Shown piece after piece: positions 6,604-15,973 of a stretch of 51,999 nucleotides of DNA. The DNA is from Melioribacteraceae bacterium (GTDB lineage: Bacteria > Bacteroidota > Ignavibacteria > Ignavibacteriales > Melioribacteraceae). The translations under genes and the position numbers were made by a program. The notes under the pieces are model-generated. The model was not told the origin of the DNA. It worked only from the letters and a program-made list of their open reading frames with translations, and did no database searches. Location: NCBI GenBank assembly GCA_022181065.1, contig BQMY01000124.1, positions 1-51,999 of the forward strand, written 5' to 3'. The first letter of the stretch is position 1, and every line of letters starts with the position of its first letter.

Positions 6604-9147
6604 ATGAATTCTACAACAAAAAAACAAGCTCTCGTAATTGGAACAGTCATTTATAATTTTGCCGGATTGATGCATCGGTTCATTTCCCCGGAGCATTCCA
6701 AAAGCGATTTTATTCTTGAGTTTTACAGAAATAATTTTGAATCAAGGCGGATATTTCAGGATATAAATAATTACCTGCAAGAATTTTTATCGGGAACATC
6801 AACCGATAATTTCCCCATCAGAATTGCGGAAGAAATAAATTCCGAAATCAACAGATTCTCGGGCGGCTCATCCAAAGTAAATCATCTCATACCAGTACTT
6901 TCGCGGGTTAATTTCAAGGAAGAGTTGCGATCAGATGGTGAATACTATTACATGCCGCGAAAATTAAGTAAAAGTGATGTATTCCCGAATAGTAGAAATG
7001 GTTTAGTATCTCAATCTGAATCAGAACAAAAATACCGCGATTTGTTCAATGAATTTGTCAGCGAATTAAACCTGATCCCCGATTTTGAATTAACATCTTT
7101 TACAGACTCTCTTCTCTATCTGTTCGAAAAATATGCTGTTTATCTGCCTGTATCTACGGAAATTGAATCCCCCGATGTATCTCTTTATGATCATTGCAAA
7201 ACGGTTGCCGCAATTGCCATTGCGAAGGAGTTTGCCGAAGTAAATAATGATAAGGATTTTTTAATTATCGCGGCTGATATCAGTGGTATCCAGAAATTTA
7301 TTTATAACGATATTGCTGCCAAACCAGGAAGTGAGCAGAAAAGTAAAAGATTACGGGGTAAATCTTTCTACCTCAGCATTTTAACAGATTTATTCACCTC
7401 GTACATCCTGGATGGACTCGAATTACCTCGCACAAATCTGCTTATGAGTGGTGGTGGCCATTTTATTATAATGGCTCCGAACAGTGAAGAAAACAAGAAA
7501 ATAGTGTCTGACTGCAGCCGTGAAATTCAAAAATGGTTCTACAAAACATTTAAGGGAGACTTGAACCTTATAATTCAGACCATTGAAGCAGATGATGAAC
7601 TTTATAAAAACTTTCCGCTATGGTACAATGAAATATCGGGTAAGCTCCAATCAGCAAAAAAACAGCGGAGTTTTGAGAACTTATCGGAAGTTTTCGGCTA
7701 TGATCTTGACGTAATGGATATTTCAGAATACAAATTTTTATTGAATAAAAGCAAAGAATACAAGTCAGATTACGAAGATAGTTCAACTACTTATGAAAAA
7801 AATCTCGCGCTTCTGTCAATCATGTTTGAGGAAATGGGTAAAAAACTAACGAAACTAAAATATTACTGCGTTTTAACCCACAAGGAAGGAAAAAATGTAT
7901 CCACTGATAAACTCAATGTTGATTTTATTCTTCCGTTCCCCAAGTTTTCCAAAAGTATTGTATTTGCAGCTTCGGAAGATGAGGTCAGTAATCTGTTAAG
8001 AAACTGCGACGAGAGTAGTTTTACGAGTGTTACTGTGCTACGCTCAAACAACAGCGACTTCATGGATAATGTATTTGCAAAAAATTCATCAATAATGAAG
8101 ATCCCATTTACTTTTGGCTTTAACTATATGGGGAATAGTGTACCTGTTGATGAACATTCTCAAGTACTGGAATTCGAGAAGCTCGCCGAACTCAATAACG
8201 AAGATGGTAAAACCAATAGCACTCTTGAATATAAACTCCTCGGGACATTGAGAATGGATGTTGATAATCTCGGGGCAATATTTAGTCAGGGACTTGAACG
8301 AAATAAAAGTGAAGAAAGTATAAGAACCTTAACCAGAACCGTAGCACTCTCGCGGGAGTTTAATCTCTTTTTCGGAGGTTATTTGAATGATATTGCAGCC
8401 AGGTGGCGGGTTTATATAACTTATTCGGGTGGAGATGATCTTTTCGTGGTCGGCTCCTGGATTAATATAATTGGTTTTGCCCTCGATGTAAAAGATAAAT
8501 TCACAGAGTTTGCCTGCCATAATTCCGAAGTTACAATTTCGGGCGGTGTGTCGATTAATAAACCATCATTCCCGATAGGCAGGGCAGCCCAAAATGCCGG
8601 CGAAGCTGAAGAATTGGCTAAATCTTTCCCGCAAAAGAAACGACTAAAAACTATTAAAGTAAGAAAGCAAACGGAACATGAAAAAAAAGTAGACGAAAAA
8701 AATCCAGAAGAAACGAAGGAAGATACAAAACCTATTGAAATAACCAAAAACGCAATTGCTGTGTTCGACCAGGCTTTTTCATGGACAGAAATGAAATTAC
8801 AATGGGAATACGGAAAAGCACTCGATGCATTAGTTGACAGAAAAGATCGCAAGATCCCGGTTGATGAGGAAATTAAACCTTCATTTTTGCATTTTTTACT
8901 CCAGCAAACAAAAAAAATGGTTAATGAAGAAGGAGAATTTAACGTTTATCAAATGGGCTTACTTGCCAAAATAAAATATATGATTGCAAGAAGAGGCGCA
9001 ACTTCGGAAAAAATCAATAAAAATGATTCAAACAGACGAATATTAGAACTATCGAAGCTTATCAATAATAATAGTTCAGATAAATATTTGGAAAATTTTG
9101 TAATACCTGCCTCTTATGTAGTATTGAAGAATAGAGAAAATAAATAA
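6604..9147 (+). CDS. cas10: Type III-A effector subunit Cas10 (Csm1), HD motif lost, GGDD intact
   Basis: A protein of 847 aa with AGGAA upstream of the ATG. The first palm domain carries DISGIQKFIYND (about residue 225), diagnostic for Csm1. The second carries YSGGDDLFVVG with GGDD at 609-612, the active site that makes cyclic oligoadenylates when target RNA is bound. At the N-terminus, where active Cas10 has an HD pair in a GALLHDIGK-like helix, this protein has GTVIYNFAGLMHR: Y17 and N18 take the place of His-Asp. DNA cleavage by the HD domain is therefore unlikely. A charged, Lys/Glu-rich insertion (about 680-720) follows the second palm. It heads the nine-gene effector operon 6604-18187. 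Confidence 0.95.
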   Translation: MNSTTKKQALVIGTVIYNFAGLMHRFISPEHSKSDFILEFYRNNFESRRIFQDINNYLQEFLSGTSTDNFPIRIAEEINSEINRFSGGSSKVNHLIPVLSRVNFKEELRSDGEYYYMPRKLSKSDVFPNSRNGLVSQSESEQKYRDLFNEFVSELNLIPDFELTSFTDSLLYLFEKYAVYLPVSTEIESPDVSLYDHCKTVAAIAIAKEFAEVNNDKDFLIIAADISGIQKFIYNDIAAKPGSEQKSKRLRGKSFYLSILTDLFTSYILDGLELPRTNLLMSGGGHFIIMAPNSEENKKIVSDCSREIQKWFYKTFKGDLNLIIQTIEADDELYKNFPLWYNEISGKLQSAKKQRSFENLSEVFGYDLDVMDISEYKFLLNKSKEYKSDYEDSSTTYEKNLALLSIMFEEMGKKLTKLKYYCVLTHKEGKNVSTDKLNVDFILPFPKFSKSIVFAASEDEVSNLLRNCDESSFTSVTVLRSNNSDFMDNVFAKNSSIMKIPFTFGFNYMGNSVPVDEHSQVLEFEKLAELNNEDGKTNSTLEYKLLGTLRMDVDNLGAIFSQGLERNKSEESIRTLTRTVALSREFNLFFGGYLNDIAARWRVYITYSGGDDLFVVGSWINIIGFALDVKDKFTEFACHNSEVTISGGVSINKPSFPIGRAAQNAGEAEELAKSFPQKKRLKTIKVRKQTEHEKKVDEKNPEETKEDTKPIEITKNAIAVFDQAFSWTEMKLQWEYGKALDALVDRKDRKIPVDEEIKPSFLHFLLQQTKKMVNEEGEFNVYQMGLLAKIKYMIARRGATSEKINKNDSNRRILELSKLINNNSSDKYLENFVIPASYVVLKNRENK

Positions 9148-9168
9148 TTATTCACAGGAGAATAAATT

Positions 9169-9573
9169 ATGGGTTTGAAGGATTTAAATTCCCAAAATGA
9201 TATGGCTAAACTAACACCCGAGGAAATTGATTCAATCAGTGAAAATTTCGGGAGGAGTTTGGCTGACAGGCGAGATGGCATTAAAACCAATCAGGTAAGA
9301 AATATTTTCGCTACGGTTCAATCATTACGAACAAAACTTAAAACAATGAAAAAATGGAATGATGAACTTCATCAGGAATTGGTGCTGATTAAACCTAAAC
9401 TCGCATACGCAGCCGGAAGACAGAGAAATGTGAAACCGCTTTACGAACTCTTGTCAAAAGGTATTCAAATAACTGTCAACTCTTCAGAGCAGACAAAAGC
9501 TCTTGAAAACTTTATACAATTGGTTGAATCAATTGTGGCATATCATAAATTTCATGGCGGAAGAGATAATTAG
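9169..9573 (+). CDS. csm2: Type III-A effector small subunit Csm2
   Basis: A protein of 134 aa with GGAG eight bases before the ATG. Family features are TNQVRNIFATVQSLR, then LVLIKPKLAYAAGR, then the C-terminal LVESIVAYHKFHGG. Csm2 is the helical small subunit that lines the crRNA-target duplex in the Csm complex. It lies 21 bp after cas10 and 14 bp before csm3, as in most csm operons. The N-terminus (about 20 residues, LNSQNDMAKLTPEE) is poorly conserved in the family. Confidence 0.95.
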   Translation: MGLKDLNSQNDMAKLTPEEIDSISENFGRSLADRRDGIKTNQVRNIFATVQSLRTKLKTMKKWNDELHQELVLIKPKLAYAAGRQRNVKPLYELLSKGIQITVNSSEQTKALENFIQLVESIVAYHKFHGGRDN

Positions 9574-9587
9574 GAGAAAATAAAGTT

Positions 9588-10364
9588 ATGGGAAACAGTT
9601 TTTTAGGTAACGTAGTTATTAAAGGTAAAATTGAAGCCGTCACTGGTATTCATGTTGGGGGCAGTAAAGATAAACTTCAAATTGGTGGCGTTGACAGCCC
9701 CGTCTTACGAGATCCTCACTCAAATCTTCCCTACCTGCCCGGTTCTTCCATCAAAGGAAAAATGAGAATGCTCCTTGAATTTGCTCTTGGAAAAATTCAC
9801 CCCAAAGGTGAGCCATACTCATCTACAGATATTAAAGATGCAATTCCTCGTATATTCGGCAGCTCGGAGAAAGATATTGAAATTGGACCTACCAGATTAG
9901 TCGTGAGAGATGCCTATCCCGATGACGCTACAAAAGCATTTTGGGAAGGAATCAACGATTCTGAGTTGTTATATACAGAGTATAAACCCGAAAATAGCAT
10001 TAACAGATTGACTTCCGAAGCTAATCCGCGTTTTCTTGAAAGAATTGTAAAAGGCTCTAAATTTGATTTTGAGATGATTTACAGCATTTACGAGATGGAA
10101 GCCGATCCTGAAAACAATATCGACCTCAACAATTTCAAGCATGTTTTCGAAGCAGTGCGTTTACTGGAGCATTCCGGACTGGGCGGTAATATTTCAAGAG
10201 GCTACGGGCAGGTTAAGTTTTTGTTAGCCGATCCGGTGTTTGTCAGCAAAGATGATTATCAGTCTGGCAAAGGTGAATATGAAAAAATCTCCGGTGAGGT
10301 TACGGAAAAGAAACTCAAAACTATTGGCGATATTAAACTACCTGAAATTTTCGAAAAGAGTTGA
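9588..10364 (+). CDS. csm3: Type III-A backbone RNase Csm3
   Basis: A protein of 258 aa of the RAMP family. The N-terminal GIHVGGSKDKLQIGGVDSPV contains D36, corresponding to the catalytic Asp that cuts bound target RNA at 6-nt intervals in Csm complexes. PYLPGSSIKGKMR is the conserved RAMP signature, and SGLGGNISRGYGQV is the glycine-rich loop near the C-terminus. Target RNA slicing therefore looks intact, which matters because the Cas10 HD site is lost. A good RBS (GGAG) precedes the start. Confidence 0.96.
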   Translation: MGNSFLGNVVIKGKIEAVTGIHVGGSKDKLQIGGVDSPVLRDPHSNLPYLPGSSIKGKMRMLLEFALGKIHPKGEPYSSTDIKDAIPRIFGSSEKDIEIGPTRLVVRDAYPDDATKAFWEGINDSELLYTEYKPENSINRLTSEANPRFLERIVKGSKFDFEMIYSIYEMEADPENNIDLNNFKHVFEAVRLLEHSGLGGNISRGYGQVKFLLADPVFVSKDDYQSGKGEYEKISGEVTEKKLKTIGDIKLPEIFEKS

Positions 10365-10366
10365 TT

Positions 10367-11374
10367 ATGAAGATTGTATATCTTAAACAAAAGTCCTCTT
10401 TTAAGAACAATCTTCGTTCTGATACTCTCTGGGGACTAATATGCTGGGGTATTAAAACTATTTATTCCGAAGAAAATCTTGAAAGTTTCCTGGGAGGATA
10501 TTCCGAGGGAAGGGTTGTAAAACTATCGTCAGCATTTCCGTATAAAAACAGTATTGATAAAGATAAAATCCGTTTTTATCCCAAGCCAATTTCAAAACCT
10601 CTCAACTTCAATGAGTATTTTGAAAGCAGAGGACTCAAAAAGAAAGAAGAGAAAGCGAAATCAATCGCTTTTATGAAAAAGTTCAAAAAAACCAGATATC
10701 TGGATGAAAATACTTTCAAGCTATTTCTTGCCGGCGAACTGAATGAAGAAGCACTTTTCGAAATTTTTTCGGGTGGAAAAACAATCGAGAGCCTGCCTGA
10801 AATTGAAACAAGTGATGTGCTTCATAATACAATCAACAGGTTAACAAATACAACAACAACCGGCGCGGGAAGTCTCTTTACAACTACCGAAATGTTTATC
10901 AAAGATGGCGGCTTGTATTTTTTGCTAGATGGTCCCGATGCTGAGGTTTCACTAGTGGAGGGGGCATTAAGGTTCCTCGAACACTTTGGGTTTGGTGGTG
11001 ATTCTTCTATCGGTAAGGGACACTTTGACGTTGAGATCAAAGAGTTTAACACCTTTGACTCATTGAACAAATCTGATACTTTTGTGAGCTTGTCTCTCTA
11101 CAACCCATCAAATATTGAATTGGAGTTTTTCAAAGAGAACCCGGAAAATACCTGGTATGAACTGGAAACCAGAAAGGGTAAATACGGCGGACATTTTGAG
11201 AAACCAACAAAGTTCTGGAAGAAAAGTCTGCTGATGTTCAAGGAGGGGTCCGTCTTTCCTCAGCACAATGACTCTCCGGGACAGCTTGTAAGTGTAAAAG
11301 ACAAAGAATCGGATGTAAATCACCCTATTTATCAATTTGGTTATGCTTTTAATCTGCCAATAAAATTGAAATAA
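10367..11374 (+). CDS. csm4: Type III-A crRNA 5'-handle binding subunit Csm4
   Basis: A protein of 335 aa starting MKIVYLKQKSSFKN at the ATG two bases after the csm3 stop; a TTG at 10361 is an unlikely alternative. RSDTLWGLICWGIK is the Csm4 N-terminal signature, and FGFGGDSSIGKGHF is its C-terminal glycine-rich loop. Csm4 caps the backbone and contacts Cas10 and the 8-nt crRNA handle. The length is normal for the family. Confidence 0.93.
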   Translation: MKIVYLKQKSSFKNNLRSDTLWGLICWGIKTIYSEENLESFLGGYSEGRVVKLSSAFPYKNSIDKDKIRFYPKPISKPLNFNEYFESRGLKKKEEKAKSIAFMKKFKKTRYLDENTFKLFLAGELNEEALFEIFSGGKTIESLPEIETSDVLHNTINRLTNTTTTGAGSLFTTTEMFIKDGGLYFLLDGPDAEVSLVEGALRFLEHFGFGGDSSIGKGHFDVEIKEFNTFDSLNKSDTFVSLSLYNPSNIELEFFKENPENTWYELETRKGKYGGHFEKPTKFWKKSLLMFKEGSVFPQHNDSPGQLVSVKDKESDVNHPIYQFGYAFNLPIKLK

Positions 11375-11378
11375 GATT

Positions 11379-12758
11379 ATGAAATTAAAAATACATACAA
11401 TCAGTCCGGTACATATTGGTTCCGGTAATGCTCTCCAACCTTTCGAGTATATCATAGAAGACGGAATTTACTACAGGCTTAACCAGAATAAGGCTTTTGA
11501 GTTGGCGTATGCGCGATATCCCGATTTCGCTGATAGATTGAGTACATGGATAGAAAAAACTACCAGGAATCTCGAATCAACCAGAGATAATCACAGGCGG
11601 GCTCAAATTAGAGAAAGATTTAACTTTAAGTATTTTTGCGAATCGGTGTTGCAGGATAGCGAACTTGCTGATGAAATCACTAATTCAGCTTACCTTTATA
11701 AGTGTGAAGTGCCTTATGATCTGGAAGGTAAAAAAGAGATTCATGAACAGCTAAAAACCGCAGATGGCAGTATATACATTCCAGGTAGTTCTATAAAGGG
11801 TGCAATCAGGACTGTACTTGCTTGGCGAGCATTCTCACATTTAACTGAAAAAGAACAAGTAGAGATATTAGATAATGTTATCGGCTCTCACGACTTTAAA
11901 AACGGGAGAGGAAAATTTATTGATAAAGAACTCAATGAAAAACTATTCGTATGTGGTGTGTTAAAGAGAATTAAAGGCAATAATATTAAAGATTTCAGCG
12001 ATATAAAATTTGATATCATGAAATTTATTCGGATTAGCGATGCCAAGTTGATTGACGGTGCATTGGAAGTATGTCCAAGCAACTTGTATCTGACAGATAA
12101 ATCACCCCAACCGCAAGCTCCTGCTCTGGAATGCATAAGATTTAACTCCAGCTTTGAATTTGATATCTCCATAAATGAAGATGAGATTAGAAAAATTTAC
12201 GAGGTATCTTTGAGTACTAAAGACAAATGGATTGAGTTTGATAGAAAGTTTAAGAATCTATTTGACTTCTATCCACACGAAGCGAAACCCGGCGAGTTGG
12301 AAGTTAAGATTGTCCAATCAATAAAATTAGCTATTGCAGATGCTAATGATATTTTGTTGAAATCAGAAGAAAAGTGGTTAAACAATATAAAAGATCAAGT
12401 AATTGAACAGGGTACAAAACACTCCAATGCTAATTTCGATGAAATTCGCGGTTTTTATGAATCATACGACCAAATACCGCAGATGTTCAAAATTGGCTGG
12501 GGTTCAGGTTTTGTAGCAACCACAATGTTCAGCATGTTGATGAGAAATGAAGCGACCCAGAAAAGATTGGAAAAAATCTTCGATAAGTTCAAAATTGGTG
12601 TTCCTCCCCAGAAAAAAAGAGATCCCAATGTTAAGCCGGTTGCTTTGAGTAAATTTCCCAAATCACGTAGACTTATCGCCGAAGAGCTAAATGAACCAAT
12701 TGACCCGATGGGCTGGGTAGCATTACTGGATTTTGATCAAAATCTTGAGTTGGAATAA
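11379..12758 (+). CDS. csm5: Type III-A subunit Csm5
   Basis: A protein of 459 aa. The N-terminus MKLKIHTISPVHIGSG is the typical Csm5 RAMP start (SPVHIGSG), and IPGSSIKGAIRT at 134-145 is the RAMP signature. A second conserved block MFKIGWGSGFVATT sits late in the protein. Csm5 caps the 3' side of the complex and helps crRNA maturation. Its stop overlaps the next start (TAATG), coupling the canonical csm genes directly to the kinase-like gene. Confidence 0.93.
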   Translation: MKLKIHTISPVHIGSGNALQPFEYIIEDGIYYRLNQNKAFELAYARYPDFADRLSTWIEKTTRNLESTRDNHRRAQIRERFNFKYFCESVLQDSELADEITNSAYLYKCEVPYDLEGKKEIHEQLKTADGSIYIPGSSIKGAIRTVLAWRAFSHLTEKEQVEILDNVIGSHDFKNGRGKFIDKELNEKLFVCGVLKRIKGNNIKDFSDIKFDIMKFIRISDAKLIDGALEVCPSNLYLTDKSPQPQAPALECIRFNSSFEFDISINEDEIRKIYEVSLSTKDKWIEFDRKFKNLFDFYPHEAKPGELEVKIVQSIKLAIADANDILLKSEEKWLNNIKDQVIEQGTKHSNANFDEIRGFYESYDQIPQMFKIGWGSGFVATTMFSMLMRNEATQKRLEKIFDKFKIGVPPQKKRDPNVKPVALSKFPKSRRLIAEELNEPIDPMGWVALLDFDQNLELE

Positions 12759-15049
12759 TGTTACCGCTGGCACATGAAATTAGAGAAAGAGATTTATTTT
12801 TAAGAAGTAAATGGGAAGATAAGTATCCACTAGTCTTCCCTTTTTTTGTGCTATTGGTCGGACTTAAAATAAAGCAGAATTTACATTGGCAACCATCTAC
12901 TCTTAACAAATCCAATGAAAAAGTATTTAATGATTTCATTTTTTTGCTTTCCGATTACAAAAATTACAGCGACGAAAAAATTGAGGCGATTTTAGAGGAT
13001 TTTTTCAGAATATTTTTGCCACAATTTAACATAGACCTATTTATTGATGAATCGACCGCAATTGAGAGATCGTCAGAAAAAGAAACCGGGGAAAGAGAAC
13101 TTAATGAGCTGATAGTAGAACCAGTTATTAAAGATTGTTTGGAAGAACTGAACAATATAAGTCTGGGAAGTTACCAAAGTTTAGAAGATGAATTTCAAGT
13201 TTACTTACAAGACATTTTCAGGGAGAGTGAAAGCAAGGTACCCGGAATTACCGATAAAGAAAACTCAATTTTTTTACTGTTAGTGAATACCTTCGATAAT
13301 GAAAACATTCTGTTTCAGAATATTACACAACTCTTTAGCCTAAATGATATAATTTTTACTGTCAAACGTCATAACATTTCTTTTTCTAAGGAAATCAGAA
13401 ATACTCCCCTGCTGATCATTTTACTTTTTTATTTTGATATTGAGATTCAAGCACCAAAATCTGCTCTAAAGGACTATCATATAATTTCTGATTTAAGAGG
13501 GAATGATGACATACACAATAAGATAGCTCATATATTCGGTAATCAGAACTTTTCTGATATGAAGCAATTGTCGCTTATTCTCGATTATAACGAGAAAACA
13601 AAAAATGAATTAAATTATATATTTGACAATAGTAATAATAATATCTCTCCGTCCCATCTATTCGCGATAATGGAAAATGAATCTTTTGTTATTACCTTTT
13701 CTCATAATCATAATAAAAGAATTCAACTATTTGGATATTTTGATAATCAACACTTCAGGGAAAATATCGACGAACATTGGCTTGGAACAATCAATCTTGA
13801 TGAAATCGATTACAAATTAATTAATTTTGATCGGCTATACAACATAAAGATTAGAAAAAGGTTGAGCGATCTATTTGAAATTATCTATCCAGAAAGTAAA
13901 ATCATTTATGCATCAAGAAGAGGAATTAAGAAGGATAAAATAGAAGCAAAAAAAATTGTAAAAGTTACTGATATAATTAAACACGAGGTTAAAACACTAC
14001 CTACACTTGAGCTGAATTCATCAAACCAAATCTCATCAGAACTGATAAACTACGAGTGTGTATTATTCACTATAAGAAATAGACAAGTTTATTTCAGCCG
14101 ATTTACTCCAGATGACAATTGCAATGAGATATTGTTGGAAAAGGATATCAACATACTAAAATATGCATCCGAAAAAGAAAAACAGAATTTCTTCATAAAT
14201 GAGGTAATGAACAAACATTTTGCAAATGAAGTTAATGAAAAAATTTATTCTACTTATTCAACACTTGAAATTCTTCGTATTATCTACGATATGGAGATTT
14301 CATATACCGAGGATCAAATTTCATCCGAGATTTTAAATGAAATTGATTTCAAAAAGGTTCTTAATGATTTAAGGCATCAGACAACCACAAAATTAGGGGC
14401 TGCTATACGTTTTTTAACAATCTTCAATAAGTTCATTGAGAATCAAAATCTCTCAGATCATTATCTTCGTAAAGAAGCGGAAGAAGGAGACTCTAAACGA
14501 AAAACACTTTCTGAGTTAATAAGTGATGCCAAAAGCAATGTTCGTACAGTCCGAAAATTTTTAAAAGGGACAAAAGGACTTTCTGCGACAAAAGATAACG
14601 CAAATTTCATGAAAATAAACACCAAAGAGAGTTTAGAAAAAACAACTTATTACAGAAATGATGATAAGTTTAAGATTGAGATTACTGGAGATGAGAATTG
14701 TTATATCAATGTGGACGTAGAATATTTTGAGGACATATTTATTCAACTATTAGATAACGCTAATAAGCACGCTTTTGATAAAACTGATATTGAGAAAAAT
14801 ATAGTTTCTATCGATGTAAGCAAGAATAATAACTCAGTAATAATTGATTACCACAATAACGGCAGAAAATTCTCAATCAATAAGGATCAATTTATAAAGT
14901 ACGGTAATTCCAATAAACCTAAAGAGGGGGTTGGTGCTGGTGGAGCACTCATTAATACTTATGCCAAAGTATTAGACTGCAAATTTGAATTAAAACCAAG
15001 TGATGGACTTAATTTTATATTCTATTTCAAATCATTAGGAGATAATTAG
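12758..15049 (+). CDS. Histidine kinase-like ATPase embedded in the csm operon
   Basis: A protein of 763 aa with no predicted membrane segment or signal peptide. The C-terminal third looks like a GHKL histidine kinase: an H-box candidate at H540 in NDLRHQTTTKLGAAI, an N-box LLDNANKHAF with N667, a G1-like DYHNNG, and a G2-like loop GVGAGGALI at 724-732. The first 500 residues are a large soluble region I do not recognise; no CARF, PAS, GAF or HAMP motif is evident. It overlaps the csm5 stop by one base and is followed directly by a receiver-domain gene (stop TAG then ATG). This arrangement implies a cytoplasmic two-component pair expressed with the Csm complex. What the sensor detects is unknown. 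The H-box is divergent from the usual HExRTP pattern, so autophosphorylation is not certain. Confidence 0.8.
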   Translation: MLPLAHEIRERDLFLRSKWEDKYPLVFPFFVLLVGLKIKQNLHWQPSTLNKSNEKVFNDFIFLLSDYKNYSDEKIEAILEDFFRIFLPQFNIDLFIDESTAIERSSEKETGERELNELIVEPVIKDCLEELNNISLGSYQSLEDEFQVYLQDIFRESESKVPGITDKENSIFLLLVNTFDNENILFQNITQLFSLNDIIFTVKRHNISFSKEIRNTPLLIILLFYFDIEIQAPKSALKDYHIISDLRGNDDIHNKIAHIFGNQNFSDMKQLSLILDYNEKTKNELNYIFDNSNNNISPSHLFAIMENESFVITFSHNHNKRIQLFGYFDNQHFRENIDEHWLGTINLDEIDYKLINFDRLYNIKIRKRLSDLFEIIYPESKIIYASRRGIKKDKIEAKKIVKVTDIIKHEVKTLPTLELNSSNQISSELINYECVLFTIRNRQVYFSRFTPDDNCNEILLEKDINILKYASEKEKQNFFINEVMNKHFANEVNEKIYSTYSTLEILRIIYDMEISYTEDQISSEILNEIDFKKVLNDLRHQTTTKLGAAIRFLTIFNKFIENQNLSDHYLRKEAEEGDSKRKTLSELISDAKSNVRTVRKFLKGTKGLSATKDNANFMKINTKESLEKTTYYRNDDKFKIEITGDENCYINVDVEYFEDIFIQLLDNANKHAFDKTDIEKNIVSIDVSKNNNSVIIDYHNNGRKFSINKDQFIKYGNSNKPKEGVGAGGALINTYAKVLDCKFELKPSDGLNFIFYFKSLGDN

Positions 15050-15973
15050 ATGGATGAACCTGAAGAAATGAAAATTCTTGTTTTAATTGTTGATGATAAT
15101 GAAGATGACTATGAATTCATCAGTGATATATTTTTAGACTTCAATATTTATTCATTTTATGCCGATTCAACTGAAAAAATGCTCGAAAAGCTCTCTGGAT
15201 TACATCATAAACTTTCCGCAATTATATTAGATATTAAAGGCAAAAAAAAGACTGATCAAGAATTACCAAACATTGATTTTATAAGGAATGCAACAGGTTT
15301 CCTTGAACGAAATCCAAAGTATATTAAAATTCCATCTTATATCGCCTCGGGCTCACCGAACGAGCGAGCCAAAACCAGAGAGATATTTAGCGATAAACAT
15401 GTTTTTACAAAAGATCCAGAGGAAATCTCAGAGTTAGCTCGTAAAATAGTTGAAGATGCAAAAAATCAAGACCGAGTTCTTATAAGAAATGAATACAAGC
15501 ATATTTTCGATATTATACGCACAACTGATTTAGATGATGGAAAAGATAAAATAATTCAAGACATTATACTCAATATTGATACAACTGAAAAAGATAAAAT
15601 CAAATCCTATTTAAATGAAATTAGGAAGATTGGTGAATCTATTTATAAGCGTTCTGCAAAAGTATTAGAATTTCATTGTGAAAAAACCTTTTCAGCCATA
15701 CATAAAATAAACTCCGGAAATCGTTATCGGAATGGTAATCCAAGAGTTCAAACAGATTATTTTTATAAAGATAGGGCTGTTGAACATGCATTCTTTAATA
15801 TTCACTGGATTGGAAGTTATCATGGTGCACATGATCCTGATACTTTGGGAGAAGATGATATTGATCCCGTAAATTTCCCAACAAATTATACGCTTAAAAC
15901 ACTTGTTTACTCTTTATTTGATATACTTTTATGGTATGAGAGAATTTATCAAAAGGGAAATACAGATGCATAA
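15050..15973 (+). CDS. Receiver-domain protein with unknown output domain
   Basis: A protein of 307 aa. Residues about 7-135 form a receiver domain: acidic pocket D15-D16 in LIVDDNEDD, phospho-acceptor D61 in AIILDIKG, a switch Ser in YIASGS, and the conserved Lys in HVFTKDPEE. The loop after D61 is unusually long and charged (GKKKTDQELPN). Residues about 140-307 are mostly helical, with FFNIHWIGSYHGAHD near 250; I recognise no DNA-binding, enzymatic or HEPN family, though an H-rich helical output could be catalytic. It starts immediately after the kinase-like gene and its 3' end overlaps the CARF-HEPN gene by 8 bp. It is the probable partner of the kinase. Confidence 0.82.
   Translation: MDEPEEMKILVLIVDDNEDDYEFISDIFLDFNIYSFYADSTEKMLEKLSGLHHKLSAIILDIKGKKKTDQELPNIDFIRNATGFLERNPKYIKIPSYIASGSPNERAKTREIFSDKHVFTKDPEEISELARKIVEDAKNQDRVLIRNEYKHIFDIIRTTDLDDGKDKIIQDIILNIDTTEKDKIKSYLNEIRKIGESIYKRSAKVLEFHCEKTFSAIHKINSGNRYRNGNPRVQTDYFYKDRAVEHAFFNIHWIGSYHGAHDPDTLGEDDIDPVNFPTNYTLKTLVYSLFDILLWYERIYQKGNTDA

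Noticed and set aside
12758-15049. Kinase-like protein as a CARF-domain sensor
   Set aside because: I saw no CARF motif or DxTH block in its first 500 residues, so this reading is not supported.
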